The position numbers and the translations under genes are program-made. From Davidsoniella eucalypti (taxonomy: Eukaryota > Ascomycota > Sordariomycetes > Microascales > Ceratocystidaceae): a stretch of DNA of 64,000 bases. This document shows positions 12,409 to 24,410 of the stretch, in pieces; positions within the stretch are counted from its first letter, which is position 1, and each line of letters opens with the position of its first letter. The stretch is taken from positions 248,001-312,000 of the forward strand of contig RMBW01000022.1 in assembly GCA_004009845.1 (NCBI GenBank), in the 5' to 3' direction. The notes under the pieces are model-generated. The model searched no databases and was not told the DNA's origin. It saw only the letters and a program-made list of their open reading frames with translations.

Positions 12409-15400
12409 TTAATTTAATAGAGACTCCATTCCGCGGGGAACGCCGTTGGGCTGAACTATGGCATCACGAGAATTCCGCTTGCCTGCTTGTAACGCGGCGG
12501 ACGATGATTCCCCAGAGCTAGATGAGAGTGTGTGCGGTTGACACTTATACGGCTTGTTCGAGCCGTTTTCGCTCATCTTGAATGGGGGATCGGGAATCAC
12601 AGGCACCTCAGGCGGTGGTAGGGGCGAAACTTTGAAAGTTGGACCGTACTTCTTGGTGCGTTTCTTGGAATCATCTTTGATTTCCTTGCTACCCATGTTG
12701 TCGTCGGAATCAGATATATCAAAGTCAGATACGGCTTCTATGGCGTCGTCGTCGTCGCCTTGATCAGACGAGGTAGTAGTGGTGGCTAGAAGGGCTCTTG
12801 TGGGTGCACACTCGGAGACGGGCGATGAAACGGTGTCGCAAATGCTAGTGGGCGAGTCCGGGGTATAATCGATGTCGACTAGTCTGGAACCGAGGGCAGA
12901 GAGCAGCGGGCTGGAGACGACTTGCTCGTGAAGAGAAGAGGATGACGGCGGTGTGATTGTGATGGGTCGCGGTGGTCTGGAAGCTGACGAGGAGAGACAA
13001 GAAGACTTCTTTGTAGTCGTAACAAAGGTAGTAATCTGGCTTTTGGACCGAGATGTCAGAGTGACTGCGGCAGAGGGCGTGGGAATAGCAGCGGCCTTTG
13101 ACTTGGCTGCTCTAGGCTTGATGCTGCGTCGACGGGAAGGAGCAGCAGTCGGTTTCGATGAAGACGTAGCAATTGGCGGAGAGGACAACAAGTCGCGATC
13201 GGCGTTAGGACGAGGAGACTGATGTTTTTTGCCTGTGGAAGCAGAAGCACTAACAGCAGAGCGCTTGGTGGTCGCAAAGGAGAGTTGTGCTTGTTTCTGC
13301 GTCTGGGATTTGGGGATGGCAGCAGTAGCAGGAGCAGCGGCAGCAGGTTCTGGAAATGATTCTAGGGAGGGTTCAGGAGAGGAAGTAGAAGGTAATGACA
13401 GCGAGGAAGATGCAGGTAATGTAATGTCAGTGGAAGAAGGGGTCCTAGAGGCAGCGGATGTGGTAGAAACAACGGAACCGAAGTCAAGGGAGGAGGCGGG
13501 CCCGTTGCTTTTAAAGGCATTTTGCTTTTCCTGGCAATTGCCTGTGGTATCAGCAAGAGCAGCAGCGCCGGCACCAGAAACTGTAATGGCCGTTTTCTTC
13601 CTTCTGCCTTCAAGCAGGTGCGGCTGAGTATTATTTCCATTATTGTCCACACCACAGAAGCCTAAGAGTGGACTTGTGGTAGCTGCAGTGTGCAGGCTTG
13701 ATTTAGCGCAATTGCTTTTGTCGTCCGAGGACCCCATGGGGGTGTCGCTAGTTCTACAGACATGGTTGGCGCCTCTTTCACACACGTGACTTGAGACAAG
13801 GACCTCAGGACCACCAACACTTCCACCACCACTAGTATCGGTGCTAGTTGCAGCGATGGTACCAGGGCTACCTTCAGCTGCTTGACCGGCTTCAGCTTTA
13901 GCGCCGCCAGCGCCTGCACCACCAGGGCCCAAGACCACATCACCTAAACGGTGTGCAATTAGGCCTGCATCCGCATCTGCATCTGCCGTGGCTGCAGCAG
14001 CGCCATCTGCTTTGACAGCCAGCTCCTGTTCGGAATTTGCAATAGATGCAGCCGCAGGTGTCGTTGTAGGCGTAGGTGTGAGCGTAGATGTAAGACCGGC
14101 CTGGCTATCGCGTTCGACTGCTTCTTTTGTACGTTCCACCTTCTTGCCCTTGGCCTTGGTCTGTTTGGCTGGCAGAGAAACCTCGGCTCTGCTATCAAGC
14201 ATTGCCTTTTCGTCGCATGTGTTAAGCTCTGCCTCAGCGTTGGCAATGGCCGCCCGCTCCCGATGCTCGGTCCAGCGTGGTAGCGAAAGCAGAGACGCAA
14301 TATCATCGCACTTGGCTTTGACCACCATGTCCCAGCAGTCACGGAACTCTGCCGCCTGTGGCTCTGGCTCTAGATTGATCCATGCCGTGAAACCGTCCCG
14401 TCGGTCGCGCGTGACTGCACATAGCTCTCGAACCAGCCGCTTCAGCCCGGGAATCTTCATGGTTGTTCCAACAACCAAGACTGCGTCCGGACGAGCTCTC
14501 AAGTCTGCCATGGATACGGCACCGATCGCTTCTTCATCGGGGTTCGCTTCGTTGTAGAGAACAATTCTGGGACGTAATCTGCCGATACCCTGACTGCGTT
14601 TGTTCGCAAAGTTCAAGCGCACCATTTCCTGTTCGTGACATCGCGGGCAATCTGGAGGGATAGGGCCCTCGAACAGCTCGCCCTTCAGATCGTCGATGTC
14701 GCCGCACTTGGAGCATATCATGTGCTGAACACTCCCATGAAGCTGAATCGTCGTTGGCCAAGGCCCTTTGTGGTTTAGAGGCACCTTCGTAGCCAAAGGC
14801 TCCATGCTGGTGTCAATGCAGTCAATATTTTGCGTGTAAAGTCGCAGCAGTCGACCCTCCTCAGCTAGCGAGGCTAGCATGTGGTGGAAGGTTGTAGATT
14901 CAGCTCCCTTAGCCATATCTGATAGCTTTCGTACCATGGCATGGAAAGATTCGGTCATGTCGTTGTCCTTGTAGACACTAGCATCAAATAACTGTTTTCC
15001 TGATGCTTTAAGCTTATGTTCGGTCTTCAATGTCTTGAACAATCCATGTCCAGATCTGAAGTCTGGGATTCCCGCTGAGACAGAGATTCCGGCACCTGCT
15101 ATAACCACAATCTTCTTTTTCTTTCGTAGCGCATTGAGCAGGGTATCCAACTTTTGAGCCTCCGGGTCGTCTTTGGCATCTAGCGAGGCCTTATTCACCT
15201 CATCGAGATCTAGATACTGAGTCGTCCGCTCCTTTGGGCCCTTTGCGGCAACCTTTGAAGCTGCTGATCCCTTGGTGGCAGCAACCGTAGCTTTGGAATT
15301 AGATGCTGTCGCTTTTGAAGTGGCGGCCGACTTGCCAGTTGTCGTCTTTTCTGTGGCAGCTGTCGTAATTTTGGATTTTTTCGCTGTTACAGACGCGTCC

Positions 15401-15933
15401 TTCTTGGTTGACGACGCGTTTCGGGCCATTGTATCATCCACCGTTGGTATAATTTTTCGTTTCTTGGTCGGTGATGACGATAGCGATGACTTTAGCAAAG
15501 GTGCACTGTCTGGTAATGCAGTTCGTGGCCGCTTCAAAGAGATTGTAGTAGTTTTCGGTGGATACTTGAGAACGTTGTTCAACGAGTTTTCGACCTTTAC
15601 AATCGAGGGCGCGTTCTTGTCGTGTTTGCTTGTGATTCTATTTGTAGAAGACACGAGTTTTGATTGCAATCTAGCTTTAGGTTGTTTTGGCGGTACGCCG
15701 GTAGGTAGGGGTTTGCGAGTTGATGGCTTCGGCGTTGGAGAGGGTGTCTCTTTGAAGTTAATTGACGAGGTTGGCGGTGAAGGAGATTTCTCAAGCTCGG
15801 AAAGTGGTGACGAAAGCATGAAACTGTCGCAGTCTGTGGTTGTATAGGGAGAGTTTCCTGAAGATTTAGCCGGAGTCGCGGTTATGGCTTCCGGTGGCAT
15901 GCCAGGAGAATCAAGTTCCATCACGGTAGCCAT
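12409..15933 (-). CDS. Sirtuin, Hst3/Hst4-type NAD-dependent protein deacetylase
   Basis: A single-exon gene of 1,174 residues from the ATG at 15931-15933 (MATVMELDSP); the frame is open a little upstream but has no other ATG. Residues 1-250 are S/T/P/K-rich and probably disordered. The sirtuin fold follows: GAGISVSAGIPDFRS near residue 280 (NAD binding), TQNID near 367, QLHGS with the catalytic His near 399, a four-Cys zinc site (CSKC and CPRC), and VGTTMKIPG near 490. The block GRLRPRIVLYNE and the insert layout match the fungal Hst3/Hst4 class, which removes H3K56 acetylation after S phase and protects genome stability. That substrate is family knowledge, not shown here. The last ~600 residues are low-complexity S/T/A/P-rich with an acidic patch (DQGDDDD), much longer than in the yeast proteins. 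It is divergently placed from MED16. Confidence 0.92.
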   Translation of the reverse strand: MATVMELDSPGMPPEAITATPAKSSGNSPYTTTDCDSFMLSSPLSELEKSPSPPTSSINFKETPSPTPKPSTRKPLPTGVPPKQPKARLQSKLVSSTNRITSKHDKNAPSIVKVENSLNNVLKYPPKTTTISLKRPRTALPDSAPLLKSSLSSSPTKKRKIIPTVDDTMARNASSTKKDASVTAKKSKITTAATEKTTTGKSAATSKATASNSKATVAATKGSAASKVAAKGPKERTTQYLDLDEVNKASLDAKDDPEAQKLDTLLNALRKKKKIVVIAGAGISVSAGIPDFRSGHGLFKTLKTEHKLKASGKQLFDASVYKDNDMTESFHAMVRKLSDMAKGAESTTFHHMLASLAEEGRLLRLYTQNIDCIDTSMEPLATKVPLNHKGPWPTTIQLHGSVQHMICSKCGDIDDLKGELFEGPIPPDCPRCHEQEMVRLNFANKRSQGIGRLRPRIVLYNEANPDEEAIGAVSMADLRARPDAVLVVGTTMKIPGLKRLVRELCAVTRDRRDGFTAWINLEPEPQAAEFRDCWDMVVKAKCDDIASLLSLPRWTEHRERAAIANAEAELNTCDEKAMLDSRAEVSLPAKQTKAKGKKVERTKEAVERDSQAGLTSTLTPTPTTTPAAASIANSEQELAVKADGAAAATADADADAGLIAHRLGDVVLGPGGAGAGGAKAEAGQAAEGSPGTIAATSTDTSGGGSVGGPEVLVSSHVCERGANHVCRTSDTPMGSSDDKSNCAKSSLHTAATTSPLLGFCGVDNNGNNTQPHLLEGRRKKTAITVSGAGAAALADTTGNCQEKQNAFKSNGPASSLDFGSVVSTTSAASRTPSSTDITLPASSSLSLPSTSSPEPSLESFPEPAAAAPATAAIPKSQTQKQAQLSFATTKRSAVSASASTGKKHQSPRPNADRDLLSSPPIATSSSKPTAAPSRRRSIKPRAAKSKAAAIPTPSAAVTLTSRSKSQITTFVTTTKKSSCLSSSASRPPRPITITPPSSSSLHEQVVSSPLLSALGSRLVDIDYTPDSPTSICDTVSSPVSECAPTRALLATTTTSSDQGDDDDAIEAVSDFDISDSDDNMGSKEIKDDSKKRTKKYGPTFKVSPLPPPEVPVIPDPPFKMSENGSNKPYKCQPHTLSSSSGESSSAALQAGKRNSRDAIVQPNGVPRGMESLLN

Positions 15934-17942
15934 GGCATATAATGGATGCAATGTTCGCAGGGCAACTGACGAGGGTATTGAGTGGGTATAGAACGAAAGA
16001 AAGGGTAGTTGAGGGTTAAGATCAACAACTAGGACTTGTCCCGTCTGCGCTTAGCAGCCAGAAGCGAGAATCAGCCTCTACTGCGATTGGCCTTATCGAA
16101 AAACAGGAATTTGGAAACCTGCAAAAGGCACAACTGACGAAGCGTGCTTGGTATTAGGTACACTAAAGACAGCAAAAGCTAATTCCCAGTCAGTGAGTAG
16201 CAAGCAGAATATAAAAGTCGATAATTGGGTTGTGACTGCTGAGCAAGGATCACGATGGGCCAGTCAAGAAAATGAGATGGGATATCACGAAAATGGACAC
16301 TCTCTACGGTATCTCCATGTCTGCAGCAGTCGGTTGAAATCTGTTGTTTGGGGTTGTATAGAAGGTTTTCGGTTGGAGCAGAGAAGATAGAAAGATCGGA
16401 ACTGGCAAATCAGATGCTGCCGTATGAAGTTTTTTGGTACTGAAAAAACTGCAAGGTGAGTGAGATACGCTAATGTAAGGCTGCGCGATCGCAGATATGT
16501 AATTGATAGATGGTTGCGAACAAAGTAATGTTCATACGCCAGTTGTGCTTTTTGTTTTCAAGCCGATATAGATAATTTGGCTGAAATACTGGCAGAAATC
16601 ACAGCAGGCATGTATCTGGCGATTTTAGTGGGAAGATAGCTGGCAGAATCTTTAGTAGCAAATGGAACAGTTTCGGTATCGTCGTAGGTTGAGGGGAAAG
16701 AATGAACGATGGAAGAATTATGGGAGCAGATTTGATGTGGGAGAATCAACAATATATGATGGGGCAATCTGGAATCCGACATTAGTCTATAAACAGTTTG
16801 TTACAACTTGCACTGCTACTTTTGACTAGTAACAAGGAGGCACAGCAACTTGAACCCTCTCAATTCCAAAAAGTCTGTGTGTGAATAGCCAGAAAAAAGA
16901 ACAAAAACTTGAGAAGTCGACTTATTGAACAAGGTTGTAGTTGGCCACTGAGATGTGGAAGGGTATGAAAACGGACGGCTAACCCTCTGATAGTAGGTTT
17001 TGTTCTATTTTCGGTCGTGTCTTTGTCGCGCGTTACCTATCTTTATTTTGACCAGCGATAGCTCGCGTTCTATATTAAAGTCTTTACAATCTCGGAAAAA
17101 CGATACACATGCATGATCAGACTAAATGTGCTTGTCTTGCCACGAGTTCATCACTAATTTCTTGTCCCCAAGTGCATGCTATATGTATGATATGTAAACC
17201 CGTTGTCTCCCTTTCTGATATTCCAAGATTACCACCACTCTTCGTAGATAGGAATTGTCTTGCAGACGCAGGAACACCCTGGATAAGAACCCTTAGGAAG
17301 TCACCACAGCAAACCTTCTCATGGATGGTTCGGCCAATTTCCCAATAGCATGCAGTTTGAGATCTTGTTCCTTGACGTTGAAACTTACTCTAGAACGTCA
17401 TTTAGAATTTGGGACGGACCCACTTAGGGACGCACAGGTTATATTGGCAAAGTGTGGCTGAGCCGACTGCCGCAAACAAACATGTGGCGCAACAGACAAA
17501 TAACATGTGGCGTTAAAGTGCTGTAGGATCAAATGGCAACTATGTCAAGAAGCAGGGGTTATTGGCCTTAAGAGTTGCTGAACTTTGAGCTGTCGCAGTT
17601 GCCTTTAGCGCATCGCAGTCGCAAATCTGGAATCTGGATTTTGTGTTGATTTAATTGCCTTATTCTCTTCAGCCTCGTATGCATTATAAGAGCCTTGTCA
17701 TCGCTACACGATATCATTACAATCTACTGACTGTGGAAGCCATATTAAATCCCGAATATTATAATATATATAGGCATACATACGAGGAGCGCGCAGAAAA
17801 ATATCTTGCAATTGATTTCTCCTGATACGACAATCCTGAAGCTTAACAAGCTGATTTGAAATCAAGCCCGTATACTCTTTACTTTATATCTTAGTTTTTA
17901 CGTCCCAGCATACTTGATCTCGACCTGACCATTTAAGCCATT
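15934..17942. promoter_or_regulatory. divergent intergenic region, sirtuin / MED16
   Basis: About 2.0 kb separates the two start codons of the divergent sirtuin and MED16 genes. It must hold both promoters. AT-rich stretches occur near 17755-17775, about 180 bases upstream of the MED16 ATG, and the leader before that ATG is T/A-rich. No coding sequence is supported. Confidence 0.5.
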
Positions 17943-20900
17943 ATGGACGGCCAAGGGGCGGCGCCGAATCTCATGATGGGCAATGTAGCCCCAAATATGG
18001 AAATACCCGACGTAGACGATCTTTTTGGTGATGGTCCCAGCATCGTCGAGCAGGGTGACATCACCATGGAAGAAGTTGTCGACATAGAAATGGCCAATCG
18101 GCCACCGCTACCCAGCGACCTACGCATGCGTTTAGATCAACTCAAGATCCGTGGCTGTTGCCAGTATGCTTACACCCATCCGATCTTGTATATGCCGTGG
18201 AATGTTGAACTAACCTAGTCTGTCTTGTCCAGAATGATTGCGTGGTCCCGATGTGGCACTGTAGCATCTATATCACAAGATGGCAAGTCTGTCGAGCTTC
18301 GATTTTTGCGTGTAGACTCGGATAACGGTGAATGGGGCCTAAGTGAACCCTCGACCTCAGAACTTGTACAAGGCACTGATAATTATCCATTAATCCATCT
18401 CGCATGGGCCGCCACCAAACACCCCGAATTGGCTGTATTCGATGTCCTTGGACGTGTAACTATCTTGAGTTTCATTACTCTCAACAATGCGGAGTATAGC
18501 CGTAAATGGGTGTCCGATTCGCTCGATGATCTCAACTCGGTCGTGGGATGCCATTGGCTTACACCAATACCTCCAGCCCGGCAAGTAAGTATCAAGATAT
18601 ATACGGAACGACGCTTTGAAATCAGTATATCCGACTTATACTGACTATATATGTTAGTATCATGTTCTACAAGGACCAGCCGTCAAAGATAACAACGGAG
18701 GCTTCCACTACGATAGTGGCTTTGTTCATGCTTTTGCCCCCCACCATCCACAATTCGGCAAAAGTGCCTTACTTTGCATCACAGACAATGGTATTCTGAA
18801 GCTATTCTACCCTAGCGCCAAGGCTGAAAGAATAGACGAAGTTACCCATGAGTTGGAAAGCATTATTGTGTCCGAGGACCAGATCACGCATGCCTCAGTT
18901 TGTAGTGATAAAACTGGACTCATGGCTGTGATTGCTACTGCTTCAAAACAACTTCGGGTCATCCAAATAGGGATTGATTGGGGAACTTCGGAGAACGGCC
19001 CAAACAAACACGTAATAAATCCCGTTCTCACTGAACAGCATGTCGCTGCCACAACGTGGTATCAGGGAACCAACAAAAGCTACTCTCCAGTGGATCATGC
19101 GATGGCTAAGATTACACACCTGGAGATTCTGGCATCTATCATGGATCCCGGTGCTAAAAAATGGGCCAACGGTGTTGTGTTGTCAGTCCGATCATATGCA
19201 CCTTCAGATCCATCGCCATTCCATGAACCCCAAAGTGTTCTAGACCGATGGGAAATTGTCCAAGAGCAACAATCACCTCTGCAGAAGGCGTTTGAGAGCC
19301 TAGGAACCCGTAAAGCAAATGATCAAGTAAGTGATAGCATAATAAGTTGGAAATTTGTGCTAGTATGCTAATTGTCCCTTTTATAGCAACCTGCATTTAG
19401 ACTAAAAAGGTTGGAACCTGTTGTCTTCGATCGTGTCGTTATCAACATAAATCAGATGCAACTTGGACGGGTTCTGTTCATCACATTTGCAGATGGATCT
19501 GTCGAATACCGTGACAGATTTAGCATGAATCTTGTGTATCAGGAGAATGATTTTACCAAGATTCACAGTCTTCATCAAACGGGAATGAAGTTCGAAAATC
19601 AGAGTGATTGTAAGTTTCAGCATGGCCTTGACTCATATGCAGTAACTAATTACGTTGTTATCATAGGCCTTAACGTTGCATTTTCGCCTACAGGTTGCTC
19701 ACTTGTACAAATTTGCGATGACAAAACTGTCAAATGGCGTAAACTTTGTGCAGAAAATGAAATTGGTGATAACATGAAGGCAGACGGTAAGTCAGAAGAG
19801 AGCAAAATAAGGGGAAAAAAAGACTCATCCTCAACTATACTAAGAATTCGAGAACTGACATACCTTAAGCTCAATATGCTGCTATCGTCGCTGGCTTGAC
19901 GCTTGCTGCTGGTTCAAGTGGCTCCCAGCAAAGTAGCTTCGAAGATGTGTTAGCAATTGCACGTACCTTGAAGGATAAGCCGACCTTTGTCATCGATTTC
20001 ATGGGAGAACTTACTCGTATGCTGAAGCTCACAGTAGACTACTCTGAAGAATCCCACCACGACGCACTGGTTAGAAATCATCAACTTCAGCTTGTCATGT
20101 CAATACTGTGCCATCTTGGGTTTAACGGCCAGTATAGAAAACGGTCATTCAGTAGCAAAATCGCAAAGCTTGCTCTTCATGCTCGGAGTGTAGTTGTGAT
20201 AGTGAGTATTTCAAGTAATACGCCACCTCAGTTACGCGAGAAACTCAGTCCTCTGGATGAACCAGGTAAGACTCAAATGCTAGTGGCTACAATGACGAAA
20301 TAATTCTAATATATGGCTTTATAGAGGTTGTCGATGCCTTGACAGGCTGTCACAAATGGTCCATCGATCTGATCTGTTGGTTGATGAACTCTCTCTTCCA
20401 ACTAGTACAGGACAAGGAGTTCCTCGAACTTCTTCAGCAACCAAAAGCAGACCTAGGGAAGTTTCTTGCTAAGCGCAACAACATTGCGTTGAATTTCGTA
20501 CTTAGCTCTTCTGTGCGTGGCTTCATGGTTGCAATTCTTCGAAGATTACAACACATGGACGGCCTCAGCAAGAAGGCAATTAGCTTTTACGAACGCAACT
20601 ACACCCCAGGCGACGAGCGAACTAACCTTGCCCTATACCATTCTTACTCAAGAATGCACAAAGTCATGGAGGGATCCCCTTTTAAGTTTGAAGAGCTTGA
20701 AAAGTTCTTCAACGGGATTGCTGCGGATATTCGCACCAACCACCAGCGTATGAATGCAGCAATGACCAAACATCAAATGGGATTGAATAGCCAGCAACAA
20801 CTCACCGATCAGATGAAAAAGCAAATTGATAACCACATGAAGACTATTCAGGCGAAGTCTGAACTGCACATATTGGTGCTTCCTTCCATCCCGATAATCT

Positions 20901-21328
20901 TCGCTGCCTCGATTAAGAAGCTTGTATCGCAGGATATCCCGATGCTGCGAAGCAAAATTGACCAGCAAGCTCTGTTCTTCCGAGACTACACCATTCTAGA
21001 AGTGCAGGACAACCCCGAAGCACTCATTGAGTGCCAGAAACGTGGTGTTCTAGTGGATAGCTTCAAGCATGTGCTTCTACCTGTCGCTGAGATATTAGCA
21101 CAAAAGAAGTCCGTCCAGGGCGAGAACTACCAAGGACGGGAACTACAGGCTCCTCACATCAAAGCGCCAGTATCGACTGGAAAGCTACGACGCTGTGCTC
21201 GATGTGCAGCTGCAATGGAGGATATATACGGCCACAAGCCAGGACTGACATATGTTCTGTCCCAGATGAGAATATGCGCATGTGGCGGCTACTGGGGACT
21301 TACGCCGCGTGGCCAGACTAAGATTTAA
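17943..21328 (+). CDS. MED16: Mediator complex subunit 16 (Med16/Sin4)
   Basis: Seven exons give 994 residues: 17943-18163, 18233-18584, 18658-19326, 19387-19609, 19667-19786, 19870-20265 and 20325-21328. All six introns have GT..AG ends, five with GTAAG-type donors, and every junction keeps the frame (e.g. Q-MIAWSR at the first). The N-terminal half starts with the Med16 signature (MIAWSRCGTVASIS) and continues as a beta-propeller-like region. The C-terminal half is helical. The protein ends in the Cys-pair region typical of fungal Med16 (RRCARC..., then CACGGYW), probably metal-binding. Med16 is part of the Mediator tail module, which links sequence-specific activators and repressors to RNA polymerase II in the nucleus. 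It lies 527 bases upstream of TRS65 on the same strand; there is no sign of shared function. Confidence 0.93.
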
Positions 21329-21855
21329 AGGACTAACATTCAACATCAATACAGCTGTCGTGAAGATTGTACATATGGACTTCTAGGAGGGCTAGCGATG
21401 CTATGCTAAAATTTGTAGCATAATTAATAGTATAGATAATCAAAATGTTGACGTACCAACTACCCATATTGTTTATCATGATTGTTGACTGTGATGCTAT
21501 ATCTGCCATGTACAACTATATATGTAGTTTGTGTATATGCGACTTAAACCTTGTATATGTTAAGAGACAACTGGTATGTGGGGCATATACTGTAATATGT
21601 GGCACTACAGCTTGAGGAGCTCCTTCCTTCTGGAACATTGATATGGAGAGAAGTTGAGTGCAATCGGGGCTTAATCAAATAAGTTGTTGCTCGACGTCAT
21701 TTGACCAATATCATATCCCGCCTTAATGTTTATTGACTGAAGATTCAATTTGTGACTACAAGATTCAACCATCCTATCAGTTCCTCTTTCTCTCTATTTC
21801 ATCGTATCTTTCTTTGTCTCACAATTGTTCAAGGCCTGTCTAGCCACTCGATTTT
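21329..21855. other. intergenic region MED16-TRS65
   Basis: A 527-base AT-rich spacer between tandem genes. It should contain the MED16 3' end and the TRS65 promoter. A pyrimidine-rich stretch (21780-21830) lies just upstream of the TRS65 ATG. No ORF or repeat is supported. Confidence 0.5.
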
Positions 21856-23898
21856 ATGGCAATTCCATCTGAAGACCTGTTGCTAGGCCACGATGAAGCC
21901 GCAACAAATTTCGTCGATACGTCCTTGTTGTCGTTTATTGTGCCAGCAGCGACGGACGCCAGCCTGGAGGAGATTTTCAGTGAGGCAGATATCAGCGACC
22001 CCAAGGGAATTCTCCACTCCATAACACAACGAAAATCGCTGTTCTTTGGTAAGCACTATCCAGACTGCCTTAAAGGGGACATAGAGATACTAACGTAGTG
22101 AACCATAGACGAGACACTAGAGGTCCTGCTTGTACTGCGCACGCCATGGGCCGATGAGGAGATGCTGAGATCACATCTGAAGAGACTCGTGATAACACTG
22201 GAGACACAGATTGCTAACAAGCCCGATCGGGATGACGGACCGGTGCCACACGATTTGATATTCTCGGGGACGTTAGAAGACAACGACGACCCGTTTATCA
22301 TCGTGGACCAAGACGTAGAGTTATCTGAAGAGGAGAAGTCATCACCTGGAGACGATTATGAAAAGGAGGAGAAGAAATCAAATGGCGTTGCTAAGGAAGA
22401 GTATGTCAAGCACATATACGCTGTATGGAAAATGTCAGTGTTCCTATCCCGGCCACGCATGCGGCTACAACAACCAACTGCATTATTCTCCGCCTCTGCC
22501 AGTCTAAAGCCTCTCGAGCCCGGCACCAACTCCAACTCCATGCTAGGCTCGACCCAAAAGACCCGCACGGGATATCTCCAGAGTGGCGTGGCGTCTGGCA
22601 TGAACCTGCTTTCTGCATTTGCCGCAGACGATGGCCTCGGCGATGTCGTACCGCGCCTCTCGGCCCTACGAGTCTCGCGTGTAGCGCCGCTGACTAACCC
22701 GCGTGATCTTATGCGACCCATACGCACACAGCCGGCACTTTCCTTTGCCATTGTGCCCGCCGTTCACACGCGTGTGCGTTTTGCGCGTCCGAGCACGCTT
22801 CCGTCGACACCGGACCTGATTGCCTCGTTGGAGGTTGACTTCACCGGCCTGTTCACGTCGCCTATCGAGATCACGCAAGTTGACTTGTCTGTTTATGACG
22901 GTGATGTCGTGTGTCTCTCGGATAAAGTCGGTGAGCTTAGTCTGCCGTTGCGCTGTAGCCCTCGTGACCACGTGACGCTATTATACCGTCTGACGCCAGC
23001 ACCGAACTCTGCTAGCGACGTGGTACGCAAGCCAGCTCGCGATCTCGATATCTCCGTTCGTGCAACGGTCGACGTGGGCCCTGTCACACGTCCTGAGCTT
23101 GTCTTGCAATGGTCTACACCCATCGACTTCACGATTCCCGTTAATCCCGGTTTCGGGCCTTCGGCCACCCAGCCGCCCATCCAACGTTCCCACAAACCGT
23201 CACAGTTGTCTATCTCAGGCGGCGGCGATGGCACTTCGTTAATCTCGCCGTCTATTACGCGGCCCGACTCGCTGCCCGCCCACGATCTCAAGCCCACATT
23301 AGTCGTGCCAGACCTCGGAATCACCGTGACCTTTGTAGCTCCACGAGGGCCCGTCCGCAAAGGCGAAGAGTTTGCCTGGTCCGTCTATGTGCTTAATCGA
23401 TCTACAGAGAAGACTAATGCCGTGCCACGAAAGCTTGCCATCTACGCTATGCAGCGGCGGCGACGCAACGAGATGCGTGTGGCTCGACCACTAAGCGGAT
23501 CGCAGCGCGCTGATCTTAGCCAAATTGCCGATGCCGTCGTCGACGATGCCATGGTGCATGCTATGCAGCGCAAATCTCTGGTCGATGCTCAAGATGTCAT
23601 ATGTCTTAGTGCCGATACGCGTGTTGGTCCGTTGGCACCAGGCGCATGCCACGTAACGGAACTGCGGTTCTTGGCGCTCAAGGAAGGTATCTTGAGCATC
23701 GATGCGGTACATGTAGTCGACTTGGCGTCTAAAGAACATGTGGAGATCCGCGAGTTGCCGTTAATCGTGGTTCAAGGTGAAAGGAAGGAAGGTGAAGAAG
23801 ATATACAGCCGGATATAGAATCTAAGCCAGAGAGTATCGAACAGCAGCAGAAACGCTTCCAGGAGAATGACGACGAGATGCAGGATATCAAGCTTTAG
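21856..23898 (+). CDS. TRS65: TRAPP-II complex subunit Trs65 family protein
   Basis: Two exons (21856-22048 and 22109-23898) give 660 residues. The 60-base intron has donor GTAAGC, a branch-like CTAAC and acceptor CATAG, and splits a GAC codon (FF-D-ETLEVLLVL). The layout matches filamentous-fungal Trs65: an N-terminal domain starting around SLLSFIVP and DETLEVLL, an acidic linker near residue 150-180 (SEEEKSS...EKEEKK), then immunoglobulin-like beta-rich segments (SLEVDFTGLFTSPIEI; LVVPDLGITVTFVAP) and a conserved end (HVTELRFLALKEG). Trs65 belongs to the TRAPP-II tethering complex, which acts on Ypt31/32-type Rab traffic at the late Golgi and endosomes. Its 3' end faces SLD3. Confidence 0.88.
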
Positions 23899-24410
23899 CT
23901 CTAGCTCGATATTCTTAGTACATATTAATATGAAAATTCACTTTTTCACTTGAGTTTGTTTGGTGAAGGTGCTATTGCTTCATCATATGATATTTCAATA
24001 CCAAGGAACAATGAAAATCAAAAGGAGCATAAATAGTGCTATAATATCGAAACTTTATATTGCCATCCTATCTCTACGGGATTGTATTTCTAAAAGAAAA
24101 AAAAGGTATGCACATAGAATCACATTTCCTGATAACGGCCGTTATATCGAAGCATCGTTTCGTGAAGGTTGATGACGGCAAAATAAGAAGTAAAACATGG
24201 GGTTTGTGATAATGAATGATGGGTTGATATCTATGAGAAGAGAAAAACAATGCTCGTAATATGATTATTTGATACACATGATATAGCTGGGAAGAAAAGA
24301 AAAAAAAAGAAAACAAGTAGCCTTTCCAATCGAATACAAACAAAGTCCCCTACCAACAATATAAAAAATTAAAAAAGGAAAAAAAGATACGCTTACTTTC
24401 ACGCATGTCT
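23899..24410. terminator. convergent 3' intergenic region, TRS65 / SLD3
   Basis: A 512-base AT-rich spacer between the stop codons of two genes facing each other. It should hold both polyadenylation regions. Several A-runs (24092-24103, 24297-24310, 24360-24387) are visible, but no single site can be chosen. Confidence 0.45.

Noticed and set aside
13988..14557. 189-codon plus-strand ORF opposite the sirtuin
   Set aside because: Antisense shadow of the sirtuin gene, which has clear catalytic motifs on the other strand.
15272..15847. 191-codon plus-strand ORF opposite the sirtuin N-terminus
   Set aside because: Shadow frame produced by the S/T/K/A-rich composition of the opposite strand; hydrophobic and V-rich without a family.
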